Part shown: positions 63,377 to 64,000 of the stretch, piece by piece
How positions within the stretch are numbered: the stretch's first letter is position 1
Layout: each line of letters opens with the position of its first letter
Position numbers and translations under genes: made by a program
Notes under the pieces: model-generated
The model's database searches: none
Seen by the model: the letters and a program-made list of their open reading frames with translations, nothing else
Told to the model about the DNA's origin: nothing
Assembly: GCA_015075375.1 (NCBI GenBank)
Contig: JABTUM010000001.1
Location: 3,157,201-3,221,200 of the forward strand
Source: Planctomycetota bacterium
GTDB lineage: Bacteria; Planctomycetota; SZUA-567; H5-PLA8
Length of the DNA stretch: 64,000 nt
Direction: 5' to 3'

Positions 63377-64000
63377 CCAGGCCGCTGAGCAGCTTGGGAT
63401 AGAAGTACGTGGACTTGTGCGGCATCCGCTCGCCGGTCTCGCTCACCGCACAAACCTGTTCGATCCGCGTCGGGCGCATCACGACGCCGAAGCCGAAATC
63501 GCCGCCGGGTACCACGCGCTTCAGCACGTCTTCCACGGCTTTGGTGTAAGCGATGGGGCCGCCGGTCTTGGTATGCTGCTCGGGAACATCGAGGAGCTTC
63601 TTGAGCAGGAGTTCGTGCAGGATGGCGACGTCCAGCTCGCGCCAGTGGTCGCTCTTGCCCGCGGCCAGAGCCTTCATCTCGGCGGCGGCGGCCGGCTTGG
63701 CGGTGAGCAGGCGCTTGGCGCCGTCGGGGAAGACCAAGCCGAAGCGGACCGGTCCGTCGGAGCGTTCGGAGACGGCGTACAGGTCCGTGTCGGAGGCCTC
63801 GGCGAGATCGAAGTGCGCGCCGGTCTTCGCGGCCAGTTCGGCGGCCTTCAGACCTTGCTTGTGGATGAGCCGGTGCGTGGGCAGGATGAAGAGTCCCGGA
63901 TCGCTCATCGGCACGCACATCATCAGCACAAAGTCGTAGAACTTCTCGGCCTTCAGGTACGGCGTGCTGTCGTTGCGGCGGCGTTCGTCGCGGTAGTTGC
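63360..64000 (-). CDS. DUF1015-family protein, C-terminal part (5' end outside window)
   Basis: The frame runs off the window; 213 codons are visible. Conserved stretches are YRDERRRNDSTPYLKAEKFYDFVLMMCVPMSDPGLFILPTHRLI at the upstream edge, GPIAYTKAVEDVLKRV and MPHKSTYFYPKLLSGLVMRRL at the end, which are signatures of DUF1015 (HTH-linked uncharacterised family often found near serine or phosphonate metabolism genes). The function is unknown. It ends convergently inside the MFS gene. Confidence 0.88.
   Translation of the reverse strand, partial: NYRDERRRNDSTPYLKAEKFYDFVLMMCVPMSDPGLFILPTHRLIHKQGLKAAELAAKTGAHFDLAEASDTDLYAVSERSDGPVRFGLVFPDGAKRLLTAKPAAAAEMKALAAGKSDHWRELDVAILHELLLKKLLDVPEQHTKTGGPIAYTKAVEDVLKRVVPGGDFGFGVVMRPTRIEQVCAVSETGERMPHKSTYFYPKLLSGLVMRRL

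Overview
The window is a high-GC, gene-dense bacterial chromosome segment with about 49 protein-coding genes and no rRNA, tRNA, IS element or CRISPR array that I can see. The organism is Gram-negative and flagellated: it has a flagellar basal body and hook operon, an RND efflux pump and lipoproteins. It relies heavily on sigma-54 activators (three in the window) and carries many large secreted polysaccharide-related proteins, a sulfatase, a tricorn protease and a GntR/solute-binding fusion regulator. This mix suggests a PVC- or FCB-related lineage such as Planctomycetota, Lentisphaerota, Hydrogenedentota or Sumerlaeota. That placement is inference; no marker gene in the window settles it.

Layout. 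1-15,679 (minus strand) is one flagellar operon, transcribed as TPR membrane protein, TPR lipoprotein, sensor kinase, sigma-54 response regulator, flgB, flgC, fliE, fliF, fliG, fliH, fliI, fliJ, motE, fliK, flgD, flgE. Sigma-54-type promoters lie before the first TPR gene and again before flgB. A second sigma-54 response regulator (16,014-17,411) is divided by an AT-rich intergenic region from a TetR/RND efflux operon (18,041-23,196).

23,201-29,499 is the most striking catabolic unit. A regulator made of a TIM-barrel PEP-hydrolase-like domain fused to a sigma-54 AAA+ activator is transcribed away from an operon of cupin, Tm-1-like protein (UPF0261), a stand-alone TIM-barrel relative of the regulator's own sensor domain, a sugar isomerase and a Gfo/Idh/MocA dehydrogenase. 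A perfect 21-bp palindrome and a correctly spaced sigma-54 promoter lie between them. 29,630-41,540 holds three very large secreted proteins (a double esterase-like protein lacking both nucleophile serines, and two glycoside-hydrolase-like proteins). They flank a divergently transcribed GntR regulator whose effector domain is a solute-binding-protein fold; two matching operator-like sites lie exactly 200 bp apart in its intergenic region.

41,549-52,818 carries a TatD-like hydrolase with a small partner protein, a tricorn protease, a multi-PAS kinase with its NarL-type regulator, a sulfatase, a methionine sulfoxide reductase and a polyferredoxin. The reductase (51,307-52,140) reads as broken in a standard translation. 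However, the in-frame UGA sits exactly at the catalytic Cys position and is followed by a SECIS-like hairpin, so I interpret it as a selenoprotein MsrA with a signal peptide.

52,925-64,000 holds a MoxR ATPase, an island of small accessory genes of lower GC (VOC, GNAT, two unknowns, VOC), an ADP-ribosylglycohydrolase, an esterase, a thioredoxin-like protein with a clear terminator, an AraR-like GntR/LacI regulator, a phosphotransferase, an MFS transporter and a partial DUF1015 protein running off the end.
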